Source: Symmetrospora coprosmae
Lineage: Eukaryota > Basidiomycota > Cystobasidiomycetes > Symmetrosporaceae
Assembly (NCBI GenBank): GCA_008802785.1
Contig: VUYT01000014.1
Coordinates: 310,001-374,000 of the forward strand
DNA length: 64,000 nucleotides
Reading direction: 5' to 3'
Below the pieces are notes generated by a model. The model saw only the letters and a list, made by a program, of their open reading frames with translations. It had not been told where the DNA came from and did no database searches. Positions 10,145 to 21,618 of this stretch are shown piece by piece (positions within the stretch are counted from its first letter, which is position 1; every line of letters starts with the position of its first letter). The translations under genes were made by a program, and so were the position numbers.

Positions 10145-12013
10145 TCACGCAGACTCGATGCCTCCTGCCTCGTCATCCTCTTCTGCACTGCCGCCCTCGT
10201 CGCCCTCATCAGCGTCATCGTTCTCGGCTTCCGCCTCGTCCTCCGAGGTCGGGTGCAGCATCTCGTTCAGCAGCAGAACAAGCGGCGCCATTGCCTCGAC
10301 GACCTCTCCTATCCTGTCCATGAAAGTATCCTTGATCACTTCCTCATCCTTGAATCTGGTGCATGCGCGTGGCGTGAACAGTGGATGAGCTTCGCCCCGC
10401 AGGCCTAGACAGAACATGGACGCACTCGTACACGACCGCAATGGTCCTGAGGCGCAGCAGATCAATGTCCTTGTGGTTCTTGTCGACGCCGTTGATCTTT
10501 GGCGCCACTTTGAGCATGTCATCCGAGCCAAAGACATTGCACCTCCTGGAGATGCCGGCGGCGCTGTTGCTGGGCGCCTTCTTGCCTGCTGGGAGCTTGG
10601 CGGGCCCGAAGAAGCTGACAAACTTGGGGTCGTTAATCACCTTCCGCAAGGGCTTGGACGAGCGCAGGATATTGCTCCGGATCGTCGCCAGGTCGTTCTT
10701 CTCCGGTCCCCACTTCCCGCCCGCGAGCAGGGAGCGCCCATTCGGCGAGATCTGCAGGTAGTACCCGGCGAAGGGACCTTTACGTCCCGCGCGCGAGAAA
10801 GAGGCGCTAAAGTTCTTTTTGTACGGCGTCTTGTCGTTCGAGCTGGAAAGTGTAACCTGTCAGAATCAAGTTGTGAAGCGGGAGTCGAGACTGCCAGCAG
10901 CCGACTCACAACCGCACGTCCTGCACTCGCAACAGGGAAAAGGCTTAGCTTGCAGGCGTGTCTCGTGCATGTACGTATGGAGAGCGCGCTCACCCTGTAT
11001 ATCCGGTGGATAAGGTCTTTCGCAGGCATCTCTGGGATGGACCAATCGCCTTTCTGAATGACTGGCTGGACCGCGTCTACGAATTGTTGCCACTGTGTAA
11101 ATCAGCGCCGGATGATAGAGATATGATCAGATGCCGGCGGAGAAGGGGTTCTGGATCGGACGAGGGCGCTGTGCCAACATACATTCAGCAACGCATGTCT
11201 ATACCGCGCATCTGTCGGCGCCGTACCAAGAGCTCGTCAGTCGCGGGAACATTTCAGGTGCTCTTCCACAGCTGCTCACCGTTCTTCGCGAACCTGTATT
11301 GTTACACCCATACGTCAGCTACACGCGCATAGACGGTTCAAGGATTGCACGCACCACTCGCGCTCGTTGTTCTGGACGAGCTCCCCTAGGAACTCCATTG
11401 TGCGGGGATCGATGAGACCGGGCTTGACATGGCCGCTGGGCGCTTTGACGAGCTTTGCGCGGACCACTTTTCGGCCGTCTTTGAGCGTTTCTTCTTCGTC
11501 TTCGCTACTCTCCTCCTTCTTGGGCTTTCCGATAGAGGCCTTTGACGTGCTGCCGTTCCCTGTGGCAGACGATGACGCCCGGCCTTTGCCTTTGCTGCCG
11601 CTGGTGCCGCTCTTCTTGGCTTTAGGTACATCCGAGCCTTCGTTCTCGTCCTCCAATTCGGCCTCGTCCATTGTCGAATCGTCTTCTCCACCGTCGGACC
11701 CGTCCTCATCGTCACTCTCGTGAGCATCGCCGCTTCCCGGATCTTTGTAGTCGTCCGCAGCCTCGCCGCTGTCCTCGCTGCTCGTGGATGTCACTTCCAG
11801 ATTGTCGTCGTCATCCTCGTCGATGGCGTCGCTGTCGCTGTGCACCCCCTCCTCCTCCTCCTCCTTGATCTTCTGCTTCTTGTTCTTGCTCGCCGCCGTC
11901 GGAGATGAGTGTGACGCGCTCAGCCGGCTCCTCTTGCCCTTTACGACGCTCGAGCTGGGCGATGGCAGGGATGCCTTTGCAGCGGCTGCGGCTGCTCTGA
12001 CTGGGCGTGCCAT
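10145..12013 (-). CDS. DUF2461 / TIGR02453 family nuclear-type protein
   Basis: Clear exons are 12013-11355, 11293-11280, 11092-10994, 10920-10910, 10842-10426 and 10355-10145. The first 190 residues are highly acidic and Ser-rich with Lys runs, like a nuclear protein. The DUF2461 domain then reads EFLGELVQNNEREWF, PAKDLIHRIYRDVRFSNDKTPY (rebuilt through an 11 nt microexon), FAGYYLQISPNGRSLLAGG, and FKDEEVIKDTF. The family is of unknown biochemical function. About ten residues expected between WFAKN and WQQFVDAV are not accounted for: I could not find an exon of fitting length and phase between 11279 and 11093, so a further microexon or non-canonical splice site is likely. The tail is acidic. 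Confidence 0.8.
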
Positions 12014-12166
12014 CCTGATCTGTGCAGATGTACTTTGACTGATTGTCACAGAGAGACGGGAAAGAAGAAGAGAGCCTCGATGACGAGAATGACGCGCCTG
12101 TCCTGTCCTGCATCCTGCCCAGCCGCTGCTGCTGCTTTCGCTCTCACCACCCACATCAGGTCAGAG
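12014..12166. promoter_or_regulatory. Compact bidirectional promoter
   Basis: Only 153 bases separate the divergent start codons of the DUF2461 and CCDC137-like genes, so their promoters must overlap. Confidence 0.5.
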
Positions 12167-13351
12167 ATGCCGCACAAGCGACCCAAGAAGAGCGTCAGGG
12201 ACGCCATCACGGCAGAGATTGGCTTCAACAATGCGCCGACAGCTGCAGACGCTGTGGGTGCACCGTCGTCGTCCTCCCGACGGAACAAGGGCGGCTCCAA
12301 CGCAGGACCCCAAGAATTCGGGGGACTGTCCAAGAACCTGTACAGGATCCTGAATGCAGAGAGCATACGCAAGGAGAGGCGGGAGAAGTTGCAGAGGGAG
12401 GCTGCTGGTGCTAGTGCTGGAGATATCGACAGCAAGAAGCGCAAGAGAGCGGCCGAGCAGCCTCCTCCTCCAGACAAGGTGGCCACGACGGCGAGGGAGA
12501 ATGCCGCAAAGGCAGGACAGATGCAGGCGCAGAACACATCTTCGTCCTCATCCTCGAAGGAAGCAAAGCAGGAGCTCAAGATCAGACCGGGCGAGTCCTT
12601 GAAGAGCTACAACATGTGCGTTCGACCATGCCCCATGCACCAAAGTCATGCTTTTTCCGCCGAATTGCGATGCGATGCGATGCGATGCGATGCGGGACGG
12701 CAGAGCATGACTGCCCAATTTCGCAGCATGGCACCGTGCCGTACGATATGCTGACCGACCGTCTGCCTCGTCTCCTACATCATCAGCCGCGTCGAGCAGA
12801 CCCTCCGCTCATCCGTAGCCTCCGCCATCTCAAACTCGCGCTCCCTGCGGAAAAAGGCAAAGCTGTCGCGCTCAGCACAGGCAAAGCAGGACGCCGCGGA
12901 CGAGGAGGCAAAGCTCTACGTCCCACCCCCCCGCGCAGGGTCCGGCAAGGACGGGCGCGCTACAGAGTTCGCAGGGGTGGAAAAGGTTGCGCTCAGGGAC
13001 GTCGTCATGGAGCCGCCGTCCCTTGCGTTCGGCAAGAAGCGCACCAGCGCAAGTAGCAGCAGCACAGCCAAGAGCAAGGCCGACAGGGCCATCGAGCTCG
13101 GCGCGGATAGGAGCAAAGTCCGCGCAAAGGAGTTGCCCGTCAGTCTAAAGCAGCAGCAGGAGATGCAGGCCGAGAGGGAGCGCGCCGTGAACATGTGGGC
13201 GTGGACCGTTCTCGCTTGCACTGATAGATCAACAAGGAGAGGCTACATGCTGGTTATGAATAGAGCTGATTTCCTTCCCTGCGGCCAATTCAATTGCAGG
13301 TATCGCGATCTGAAAGCTCGTCAGGCAGCCGCGAAGGAGCCGCAGCAATAA
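12167..13351 (+). CDS. CCDC137-like nuclear/nucleolar protein
   Basis: Exons 12167-12615, 12787-13194 and 13300-13351 encode 302 residues. The start MPHKRPKKSVRDAI, the central segment LKIRPGESLKSYNIRVEQTLRP split by intron 1, and a very basic, Lys/Arg/Ala-rich remainder match the layout of CCDC137 proteins, which are nuclear and linked to ribosome biogenesis. The assignment rests on these short segments and is moderate. Intron 1 contains a GCGAT pentanucleotide microsatellite (12666-12692). Intron 2 (105 nt) is a multiple of three and lacks stops, so an unspliced form would add 35 residues. The gene converges on the RabGAP gene. Confidence 0.6.
12666..12692 (+). repeat. GCGAT pentanucleotide microsatellite
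   Basis: About five to six tandem GCGAT units inside intron 1 of the CCDC137-like gene. Confidence 0.85.
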
Positions 13352-13402
13352 AGCGTGCGGGATGGTCAACGCATCGGTGGTTTCGCAGCGATGCTACCTC
13401 GC

Positions 13403-14071
13403 TCATTGGGTCTTGGTCGTCATGTCGTTGTCGTTGTACCCGCTATCCAGGCTCATCCGCATATCCCAGTCGCACGGCTTTTGTACCGATGTCCTGCCAT
13501 CGTCATCAACGTCGTAATGGTCGTCGTTCGCCTCATCCTCGCTGTTCCCCTGCTCCCAAGGCTGCTTAGCCTTACTATCCTTCGTCCCCAGCTGCTCACT
13601 CGCCTCTGAGTCGCCGCGGCCCTCGAATGAGCGCAAGCGCCGCATGGACGAGTGGAAGTCCATCAGGAGGCGCCCAAGCGAAGGCCCAGGCGGACTCGCG
13701 TTTGCGATTACGTTTGAGTTGGCCGTGGCGCCCGTGCCTGTGCTTGCGCTCGCTACAGAGACGGCGTGTGGCAGTGCCCGTACCGGCGCGCTCTTGCCAT
13801 TCAGATTGTCGGCGACGACCATGCTCGTCGACGGCGGGCACGCCGCTATGATTGTTTCCAGTGGCTTGGAGATCTCATCTGCCAGCTTCAAGGTGTCTTG
13901 TCCCTGTCCCTGCTCCTGCACCGCCGCGTCCGCTTCTGCTCGTGCTTGCGGCAGTGGATGCGCGTAGATCTGCCCCGCCCCAAGAGCAGCAGCAGAAGCA
14001 GCAGCAGGGCTGTAGTCGTGGTCGTGGCTGCGACGCCGACGCTGGTTTCTGAGATCTCCAAGCACTACGAG
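13403..14071 (-). other. In-frame open stretch directly after the RabGAP stop codon
   Basis: After the TGA at 14074-14072 (context ATA TGA CTC) the same frame stays open for 222 codons to a TGA at 13403. The product would not be low-grade repeat: it has a plausible amphipathic segment (SLGRLLMDFHSSMRRLRSF) and an acidic Ser/Asp-rich end. It has no good ATG near its beginning and I found no intron that removes the stop and keeps the frame. It may be 3' UTR that is open by chance at high GC, or a readthrough extension. Confidence 0.3.
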
Positions 14072-16275
14072 TCATATGCGCGCAACGACGGCCCGGACGA
14101 GCCAGTTTCTGCGCATCCACGCGTTGCGCGCCAGCTCCTCGCGCGCACTGAGAACGAGGGCCGAGCCCGCACCCGCATACATGGCGAGGAGGACGCCCGC
14201 GAGGCCCACGAGGGTGAAGACGGTCGCAGGGCGATGCGCAAGGACGAGCTTGCCGATGCCGCGCGCAAAGTTGCGCAGCTCGAGCTCGCGCTTGCGGCCC
14301 GGCACGCCGCGGATGGCGTCGTTTCCACTGCCGCGCTCGGTGATCTTGTCGAGGTCCTCCTGCTCGCGCTCCTGCTCCTTGACCGGCTCGGCAATGACAA
14401 CATCCTTGCCGTCTCGGACGATGCGCTCGGCTTCTTCCGCGCTTAGCTCGCGGTTGTCCCATGTGTGCACAGCGGCCAGCGGCCCAAAGATTGTGTCTGC
14501 GCTGACGCCGGGGTGTTCGAGCGGGTACAGCTGCCAGAGGTGCAGGGCCGTGTTGAAGACCGTCTCGATGGGCACGAGAGGCCGCGCCCGAGACCGGCGA
14601 GGCGGGGTGTGGCTGTAGTGCGCCCGGTTGTGGTAGTGTGGCGGCGTCTGCCCGTGCGAGCGCGGTGCGCGTCGATGCGGCGGGTCCTCAATGATGCTAC
14701 CCCCGCTCCCGACGTGCACTAAGCTCTCGCCAAAGATGCTGCTGCCGTCGAGGCTGTCGTGCAGAGAGGCGAGGCGGGGCGAGTCCGCCTGCTTGGGTGA
14801 CGAAGGGACAGAGTTGGCTGGCGTCGCGTGCCGTGACGGCACAGGCGTAACGAGACGCGAGGACCGGTTCTCTGGCGATTCCAAGGTGAACTGCGGGAGT
14901 TTCGAAAGGGTCGTGTGGATCGTAGCGGGATCACCGGCGATATCGGGGTCGAGCGATTCTAGAGCGTCCTTTTGGGCGATGACGATCTGTGCAGACGTTG
15001 CACCCAGTGACGGAAGCGTCAGCAACGATCACAGCGCTAGGGCCACGCGAACGGCTTTTGGAGAACATCTGACGCACAGCTGCACACAAATACGAGACCA
15101 TTGCGGGGTTATGCGCAAGAAGAAAGTCAAAGATACGGGCAGTGAGTTCGCGATCGGAGAGGTCGTGGCTGAGCAAGGTGAGTGTCCACGAGAGCGAGAA
15201 GTACGGGAGGGACGAGGCCTGCTCGACGGCCTCTGCGAGGTCTGGGTCCGCCTCGGTGAGGATGCGCTTGAGCAGGCGGAGGTACCCTATCGCGGGCTCG
15301 AGGCCGCTCATCATGCTGTCGCGTATGTGGAAGAGCGAGAGCTTCTCGGTGAGGCGCGCGGCGAGGTCCATGTCGTCGTCCGAGACAAGGAGGAGCAGCG
15401 AGATGATGTCGTGGTACCCTTGGAAGTAGTTTAGCGCGGGATGCCGCCGCAGGGTGCCGACGATGAGCTGCGAGAGCTGCTCCCGGCGGGCTTCGCGCGT
15501 GTCGTCTTGGGAGGTGGCATCGGTGAGGTCAGCACGTTCCGCCCCGCCCGGGCCTTCCATGTCACAACAGACGGAACCCACCCATTGGATACTGAACGAA
15601 CGACCGGTTGACATCCAGCTCGACCTGATACTCGTCCCTGTGCTTGAGGTCATTGCTGTCTTCGCTTTTCCCCACTGCTGCCCCGCTGTCATCCGCGATG
15701 AGTTCCCCACTTTCTGTGGTCTTCTCCTCGCCGATGGTGTCGACAGCGTGCGGGTGATGGTGTGCCGGCATCTTCTTCCGCTTGCGCAGGATGTCTTCCA
15801 TGTGTATGTGAGGCAGCGACACGCTCGACGCGTTGAGCAGGAGCGGCCTGCATCCTGTCTGTGTCAGCGTGTCCGTCCCACGCATGCACCGCACTGCGTC
15901 TACGAAGGCAGCTCACCAGACCAGCCTGCGCATGGCATCGTGCACGAAGCCTCTCACTGCGAGCCGCCGCAGCTCATCGAGGTCTCGGCGGATGACGGCC
16001 TCCCTCACCGCGTTCCGCTGCGCAGTGTCCTCGCCAGTGCCCAGGTCGACCGAACTCCGCCGGCTCGAGGCGCGACTGACGGCGGGCGAGGTGAGATTGC
16101 TGAACAGGCCAGCGCCTGCTACCGTAGAGGTTGATGCAGCACTCCTGCTGGCGCTGCCACTGCCGCCAGGATGACCGCGGGCAGGCGAGGAGCTCCGCGC
16201 TGTTCGCGGTGGAGGCGCCGGCAAGCCTGTCGCGGCCTCTGCCAGGAAGCGGAGGAACGATGACTCCCCTTCCAT
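14072..16275 (-). CDS. TBC-domain Rab GTPase-activating protein, TBC1D20/Gyp8-like
   Basis: Exons 16275-15917, 15847-15582, 15505-15078 and 14986-14072 encode 655 residues. The TBC domain starts with the helix ending MRRLVWPLLLN (joined by intron 1) and carries the catalytic Arg in ELDVNRSFVQYP and the catalytic Gln in NYFQGYHDI, the two fingers that speed GTP hydrolysis on Rab proteins. ILTEADPDLAEAVEQAS and HNPAMVSYLCAA continue the TBC1D20 pattern, as does the C-terminal membrane segment (ATVFTLVGLAGVLLAMYAG) that anchors this family in the ER, where it acts on Rab1/Ypt1. A 170-residue Ser/Pro-rich insert lies between the TBC domain and the membrane segment. Confidence 0.85.
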
Positions 16276-16688
16276 TGGTGTCCGTGTCTGTGCTATTGCA
16301 CGTACGGCGCCATCGAAGGCGTGTATGGTTCAAATGTGAAAGATGTGAGGGTGGGGTCAACCTGGACGGTGCAGAAGGAGGGACCCCGTGGAGGCCCGTA
16401 GAGGTCCGGCTGACGTCCAATTGTCAAAAGACAGAATCGCCCCAGCAAGGATCGCGCAGCACCGTGCTGTTTTTTGGCCTCGTGTTCGGTCTAACAGCAT
16501 ACGAGGACCATTCGCGCGCGGCTGAGGGCGTAATTGCGGCCCAGAAATCATGCAAAGACATCCTCGTTTCACGCGTCGAGCTATGCCTCAACTGCATCTA
16601 TTGATTACTGTCGTTACTGTTCGTGTACACCGCTCACTGCTACACTGGTCTTCTCGCCCAAGGCCTGTAGAGGGGAGGCTCCCAAGAT
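16276..16688. other. Intergenic, promoter of the RabGAP gene and 3' flank of the bestrophin gene
   Basis: 413 bases between two minus-strand genes. Nothing beyond short unsupported open frames. Confidence 0.4.
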
Positions 16689-18256
16689 CTATTCCCCCTT
16701 GGCCCTCTCTCCGAGACTGTCCGGCAAGCCCAACAGCTCGTCATTCGCACTACTCCCCGAAGCCGTGCCCTCTCCAACAAGCTCGAGGAACTCGCTGTGG
16801 ATTGTGGCAATGAATTTGTCCGTCGGCAGGTCGTTGGCGTCAGTGCCAAAGGGGTCCGACAGCTGGGACGCGGCAGAGTCGACGCCCCAGAACGTCCAGG
16901 CGCTTCGAGCATGACGAGGGAAGGCTTGCGTCAGCTTATTCCTTTATTGTCGATGCGCGAAGGTGCCACTCACACAACAGCTGAGACGGGGATGACCCAG
17001 AGTCCGAGCAGGTCCACGAGCTGCGGCGGGATGCTGAGGCAGTAGAGGACAAGCATCTGCTGGACGTGGATCCCGAGTGCTTTGGGAATGGGCGTGTCCC
17101 TGATGCGCTCAGCCTGCGACAGCTGGTCCGTCATCTCCTTGATGACGCCGAGGCAGGTCGCCCAAGTGGGCGTCTCGAGGAGGACCGTCTCGCTTCCAGG
17201 CGACCCGCGCGCGGGAGCAAGCGTCACATGGAAGTCGTTCATGGTGTTCTGTATCTGACGCAGGAGGAAGAGCGGCATGTTCTGCGGTGCCCCAAGCCGG
17301 GTGGCCCGCGTCTGCGTGGGCGTCGCACTGGTCGTGGCGCCGACTGTATCGTTCAGGACGCGACCGAACTTCTCGTCGGCACCAATGTCGTCGCTGCTGC
17401 CACGGCTCGAGAGCGTGCGTTGTGCCTGTGGAGTAGAGCGGAAGGCGTACAGGAGTGCCTGCGGGAGCATCTCGCAGAACTTGCGGTCCTCGAGGGAGTC
17501 GGAATCGCGGAGGTGGTTTCTAGGGAATCCCCACAGGCGATATCCTCGTCAGCCTGCGCAGCCTTTCGTCAATCACAACACGCGCAGACGTACTTGAGAG
17601 CGTAACAATACGCAATGATGAGGTTCAAAAGGTCGCGCACTGCTGCCTCCTGCTGCTTGGCTGCTGCTCGCTGAGATGGGTCATCCAACGCGAACTTTGG
17701 CGGCAGCAGACTCAAGTAGAGCGTTGTGGTGAGCACGCGGACCGAGCTGGTCAACGACGCAAAGATAGCACGGCCGTTGTGCCATCGCTCAGAGCTCGAG
17801 CTGCTTCGGTATCTGTCGATTTGAGGCGTACCAGGCAGCAGGCAGCAGGCAGCAGACGTCAGCGAGCGAGCGAGCGAGCGAGCAGGAGTAACGCCGTGAA
17901 ACAGCAGGAAGACGAACGAGATCATGAGACCTGTGATCATCGAGAGGACCGACGTAAGGGAGGAGGCGCCCTTGCCGAGGTTCGGAGCTGCAGGATCGCC
18001 AGGCACATTGGCCGTCAGTCCCGGAGCACTGACCGCGTCAAGAGGGACCACAGCGAGCGCGTGACAGAGACTGACCGAGCCCGGCCAAGCTGAGGAGGTA
18101 GATGACGGCGCCATACAGCGTAAACAGGAGGATGGGCGTCTTTGTCGCTGGCCAGACCGAACCCTGAGCTTGCAGGAACAGCGGGGCCTGCCTCGAGCGG
18201 GCCTTGGCTCGCGCCCTGATGGCAATGTCGGACATGGCGTCGGGCAGATTGGACAT
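16689..18256 (-). CDS. Bestrophin-like (UPF0187) anion channel
   Basis: Exons 18256-18076, 17987-17918, 17812-17594, 17519-16974 and 16902-16689 encode 409 residues. Splicing restores the family core: SVWPATKTPILLFTLYGAV (first membrane helix), SVLSMITGLMISYRSSSSSERW (joined across intron 2), ALKNHLRDSDSLEDRKFCEM, RIRDTPIPKALGIHVQQMLV, and the region SAVVAWTFWGVDSAASQLSDPFG with NDLPTDKF. Fungal members are thought to conduct anions at the plasma membrane or organelles. The start at MSNLPDAM is chosen because an in-frame stop lies upstream and no earlier ATG exists; a short extra 5' exon cannot be excluded. Intron 2 holds GCGA and GGCAGCA microsatellites. Confidence 0.85.
17826..17884. repeat. 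Simple repeats (GGCAGCA and GCGA units)
   Basis: Adjacent short tandem repeats inside intron 2 of the bestrophin gene. Confidence 0.8.
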
Positions 18257-18639
18257 TCCGTACAAGAGCGCGGTGATGGTGTACAGCGTAGGGGGCTGAA
18301 TTGCAGAGGTGAAGGGCGAGAGGCGAGAGGCGCGGTCGGGGATTCTCTGTCATACATTATGCAGAGTCGCACGTGCCGCATCCGCACGCGACGTCACAGT
18401 TCATCCACGTCAAACCGTGTCGAGAGTGGCACAGAGGTTCCACAGACTCGGAGCACCGAATGAATACGCTGCAGCCTCTTCCGTGTCTGAGCCAGCGGTC
18501 TGGCAATCCTTGTTCTCCTAGCCTGAGTACTTGTACGACAACATCCGTGCACTTGGACGGAACTTCACTTCACAGTTTTGTGCACGGCGCCTCCTTGTCC
18601 TTGACTCCCCGATCTTCCAGCTTTGCCAACTCCCTTCCA
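18257..18639. other. Intergenic, bestrophin promoter and Cdh1 3' flank
   Basis: 383 bases between two minus-strand genes. No supported feature, though a missed first exon of the bestrophin gene would lie here. Confidence 0.35.
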
Positions 18640-20617
18640 TCACCTGATCTTCGCGAACGGGTTGAGCACTCCCGCTTCGCCCTTCTTGTCGAGCCTGCCC
18701 TTTGCGAACGCGTTCCAGAATCGGAGAGTCTCGTCGCCTGCGCCCGTCACAATGGTCTGGCCATCCGGGCTCATGGCAAGGTACAGTACTCGGCAGGTGT
18801 GCCCCGTCAATGTAGCAACTTGCTGCATCGACGGGTACTTCCAGACCGCCACCTGATTCTGAATCGCAGACGCGTTCGAGAAGCCATGCGTCGAAACGAC
18901 TTCCGTGGAGCTGCGAGACATTCGCAACAGCTTCGATGTCAGCGAGTATTCAAGAACCGGACGTAGCCAGGCCACCCACTTCTTCGACCACAGCAGGTTG
19001 CACACCTGCGACCCCGTCTCGACCTCGCTCAGCAGGCTGCCCGTGAGCGTGTTCCAGAACCGGATCTTCTTGTCCGCTGTCCCTCCTCCGCTCGCGAGGA
19101 TGCCCGACTGGTGCAAGTTCCACGTGATGGCTTTCACGGCAGCCGTGTGCTCGCTGAAGCGATGGATGGTCCGGCTCTGCGTGCTGTCCCACACGAGGAG
19201 CTTGTTGTCGTTGCCCCCGCTCGCGAGCTGCGTCCCATTCGGACTCCACTTGATCCCGCAGATCTCCTGCCGGTGCCCCGTCAGCCGCCGGAAGTGGTGT
19301 GGGGCCTGCCGCACATCGCGGTGCAGGATCGAGCGGTCCCGCGAGCCTGACGATAGCACATAGTCGTTCCACGCCAGCGTCCCCGTCCGCGCCGTGTGCC
19401 CGGACATCTCGCGCTCGAATTGCTGCACCTCGGCATCGTAGATGCGCACCATCCCGCTGTTTGTCCCAATGGCAATCTTGGAGCCGCGCTGGATCCAGCT
19501 GATGCTCGCGACCGTGTCGTTCACCTCGGCCAGGTCGCACAGCTTGGTCACTGTGCTGTTCTTGGCTGACCACAAGTACACGCAGGCTCCCAGCCCGACT
19601 GCTAGTACGTTTGTCGAAGACCAGTCGACGAGGTTGAGGTAGAAGTCGTCGGCGAGATCCGGTGCGTCGAGGACCTTGAAGGGTACCTTGGATGCGATCT
19701 TGCTGGCTTTTCGCGGGCTCAGGAGGAGCTTCTGCGAGTCGTACCGGATCGGACTGGCAGAGTACCTCGAATGCGTGGGCGAGTCGAGGTTGTTCGGGAG
19801 GCCAGCTCCCCCTCCCCCGCCCGAGCCTTTGGTGCCGGACCCGGACGCGCTCCGCTTGCTGGGTGACGTGTACGAGAAGAGATTCTTGGTCCGTGTAGGA
19901 GTTGTCGGTCCGGAAGCAGCGGATGAGATGGATGGGTTGCCTGCTGTATAGCGGGAGGTGGACGGCGAGTGGGACAGAAAGGCTGTGTCGAGTGAGGTGT
20001 TGGAGGTGTCTTGACTGCCAAAGAGCTCGTTCTTGAGCATCGAGTTGAACGTCCGGTTGGCTTCGTCTAGCAGCGAGAGAGGTGAGGAAGACGGTGGGTT
20101 CAGCGGGCGCGTCTCCTCAGGCCTCGGGACGAGCTCTCACCTTTCTGGGCGTCGCTGTCTGGACCGCGGTGGATCTTGCGCTTGGCCGACGAGAGCTGCT
20201 GCGGTCCGGCGGGCGAGCGAGTCCCTCCGTCCGTGAGGAGGTTGAAGGTCGTGGCGAGGTCCACGCCATCGCGGTTTGGGATGAATCTGGACGTGACGGG
20301 GACCCGTCAGCGCATCCGAGCAGCAGCGAGCAGGCACGCATTTAGCGTCGAACGCACCTATCCCCGTAGACCATCCTCTCCTTGCCCTTTCTGCTGGCTG
20401 ACGTCGGGCTGGCATTGATATTGAACTCCTGGACGATGCCTCCTCCTCCTCCGCCGCCGCCAGACCGCGACGACGAGAGGGGTGGCGTACCATCGCGGGC
20501 ATCCAGCGCAGAGCTGCTTCCATCGCCAGCGCCATTGCCGCTGAAGATATAGCTCAGCCCTTTGCTGCTGCCATACCCAGACCCGCCGACCATCATGTCG
20601 TGCACCACTCCTGCCAT
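18640..20617 (-). CDS. CDH1: APC/C activator Cdh1/Fizzy-related, WD40 protein
   Basis: Exons 20617-20358, 20286-20141, 20066-18980 and 18910-18640 encode 587 residues. The protein recruits substrates to the anaphase-promoting complex in late mitosis and G1. The C-box DRFIPNR is rebuilt across intron 1 near residue 87, followed by FNLLTDGG and KNELFGS. The WD40 propeller runs from PDLADDFYLNLVDWSS to the end, and the chain finishes with the Ile-Arg tail (FAKIR) that docks on the APC/C. Intron 3 (18979-18911, 69 nt) has no stop and is a multiple of three; removing it restores the conserved WSKNSTEVVSTHGFS loop. N-terminus: an in-frame stop precedes, and ATG 20617 is the first available. Confidence 0.9.
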
Positions 20618-21618
20618 TGCTTGGAGTCTGATGCCAACCCCGGTAAGCTGGGATGCGGGCAAAGTGACCAGGGCAGCGCCCGCGTCTTTCACGCTCTTGC
20701 GCACTCAAGAACGACTGAGCAATTATAGAATTCGGAGATATGAGACGAACGCTGCACTGACGACGCTCCTAGGCCTGACACACTGCGCCTTCTCTAATCC
20801 GACTGAGTTTGCGAAATCAACGCGTCCTGACTGACCCGCTTAAAGCTTGACCTCGAGCCGAAGGCCTCCCCTCTCCTTCGCCTGCGTGATGAGCGCCTAT
20901 CTTCCATGAGATCCATCAGTCGCACCATGTCGGCATGCTCAATCTACCTCGGTGCTTGTAAACGCCCCCGATGGGTGATCTCGAAATAAAAGCCCTGACA
21001 AGCGGGCGCGTCGAGCAGGCAAAACCAGGAAGAGCAATGTCAGCGTTCCGCTCATTCGGGACGCAAACGAGCCCACCACCGAGCGATATCGTCCAAGGAT
21101 ATCGCGTGCTTTATCGATGGCGGCTGGACGATAGCTGTGCCCGGATCAATAGGCTGGCCGCGACGAGACACCCGTCTTCGGCGCCCTGGCACGGCCGGAC
21201 GGGTTGCACCACGAAGAAAGCCTGGACAGGTGGTGGGAGGCCGTCAGCAGAACCTGTCGCGCACACCAGTCGTCAAACACTCGGCCTAGGTATTCCTGCG
21301 CAAAGCCGATGCAACTATGAAAGAAAACAGGTGCAGAGAAGGCGAGCGACAGAAGATGATGCTCTCTTTACAGCTATGCGTTCAGTTTCTCCTTCCAAGC
21401 TGGGAAGGCAGACGTCGGACCTGCTCATTAGTATGGTCAGCTTCCGCCTCAGCAGGCTGGATACAGCAGGTGCTGCGGGATGTTAGCAGGCAGCCTGTGA
21501 CAGCCTAATTGAAATCTGCGCATTGACGCAACCTTTTGAGATGATTCGTGAGAGCATACAGCCGGTATTTTGCACTATATCACTAGCGTCACGACATATT
21601 CACGACAGAGACGGGCGT
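20618..21618. other. Intergenic, Cdh1 promoter and 3' flank of the MFS gene
   Basis: About 1 kb. A 171-codon plus-strand frame at 20971-21486 has no recognisable motif, no flanking splice pattern and mixed composition, so I do not call it. Confidence 0.4.

Noticed and set aside
13875-14462. Open minus frame rich in Arg and Cys overlapping the RabGAP end
   Set aside because: It is a shadow of the coding frame. The possible intron that would lead into it uses weak GT sites and gives an implausible Cys/Arg sequence.
17826-17884. CRISPR-like or regulatory repeat
   Set aside because: It is a simple-sequence microsatellite inside an intron, with no spacers and no conserved repeat unit.
18922-18987. 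A 22-residue insertion in the Cdh1 WD40 domain
   Set aside because: It vanishes once a 69 nt intron with good GT-AG ends is removed, restoring the conserved WSKNSTEVVSTHGFS loop.
20971-21486. 171-codon plus-strand frame between CDH1 and the MFS gene
   Set aside because: No motif, no splice pattern and mixed composition; chance openness at this GC content is likely.
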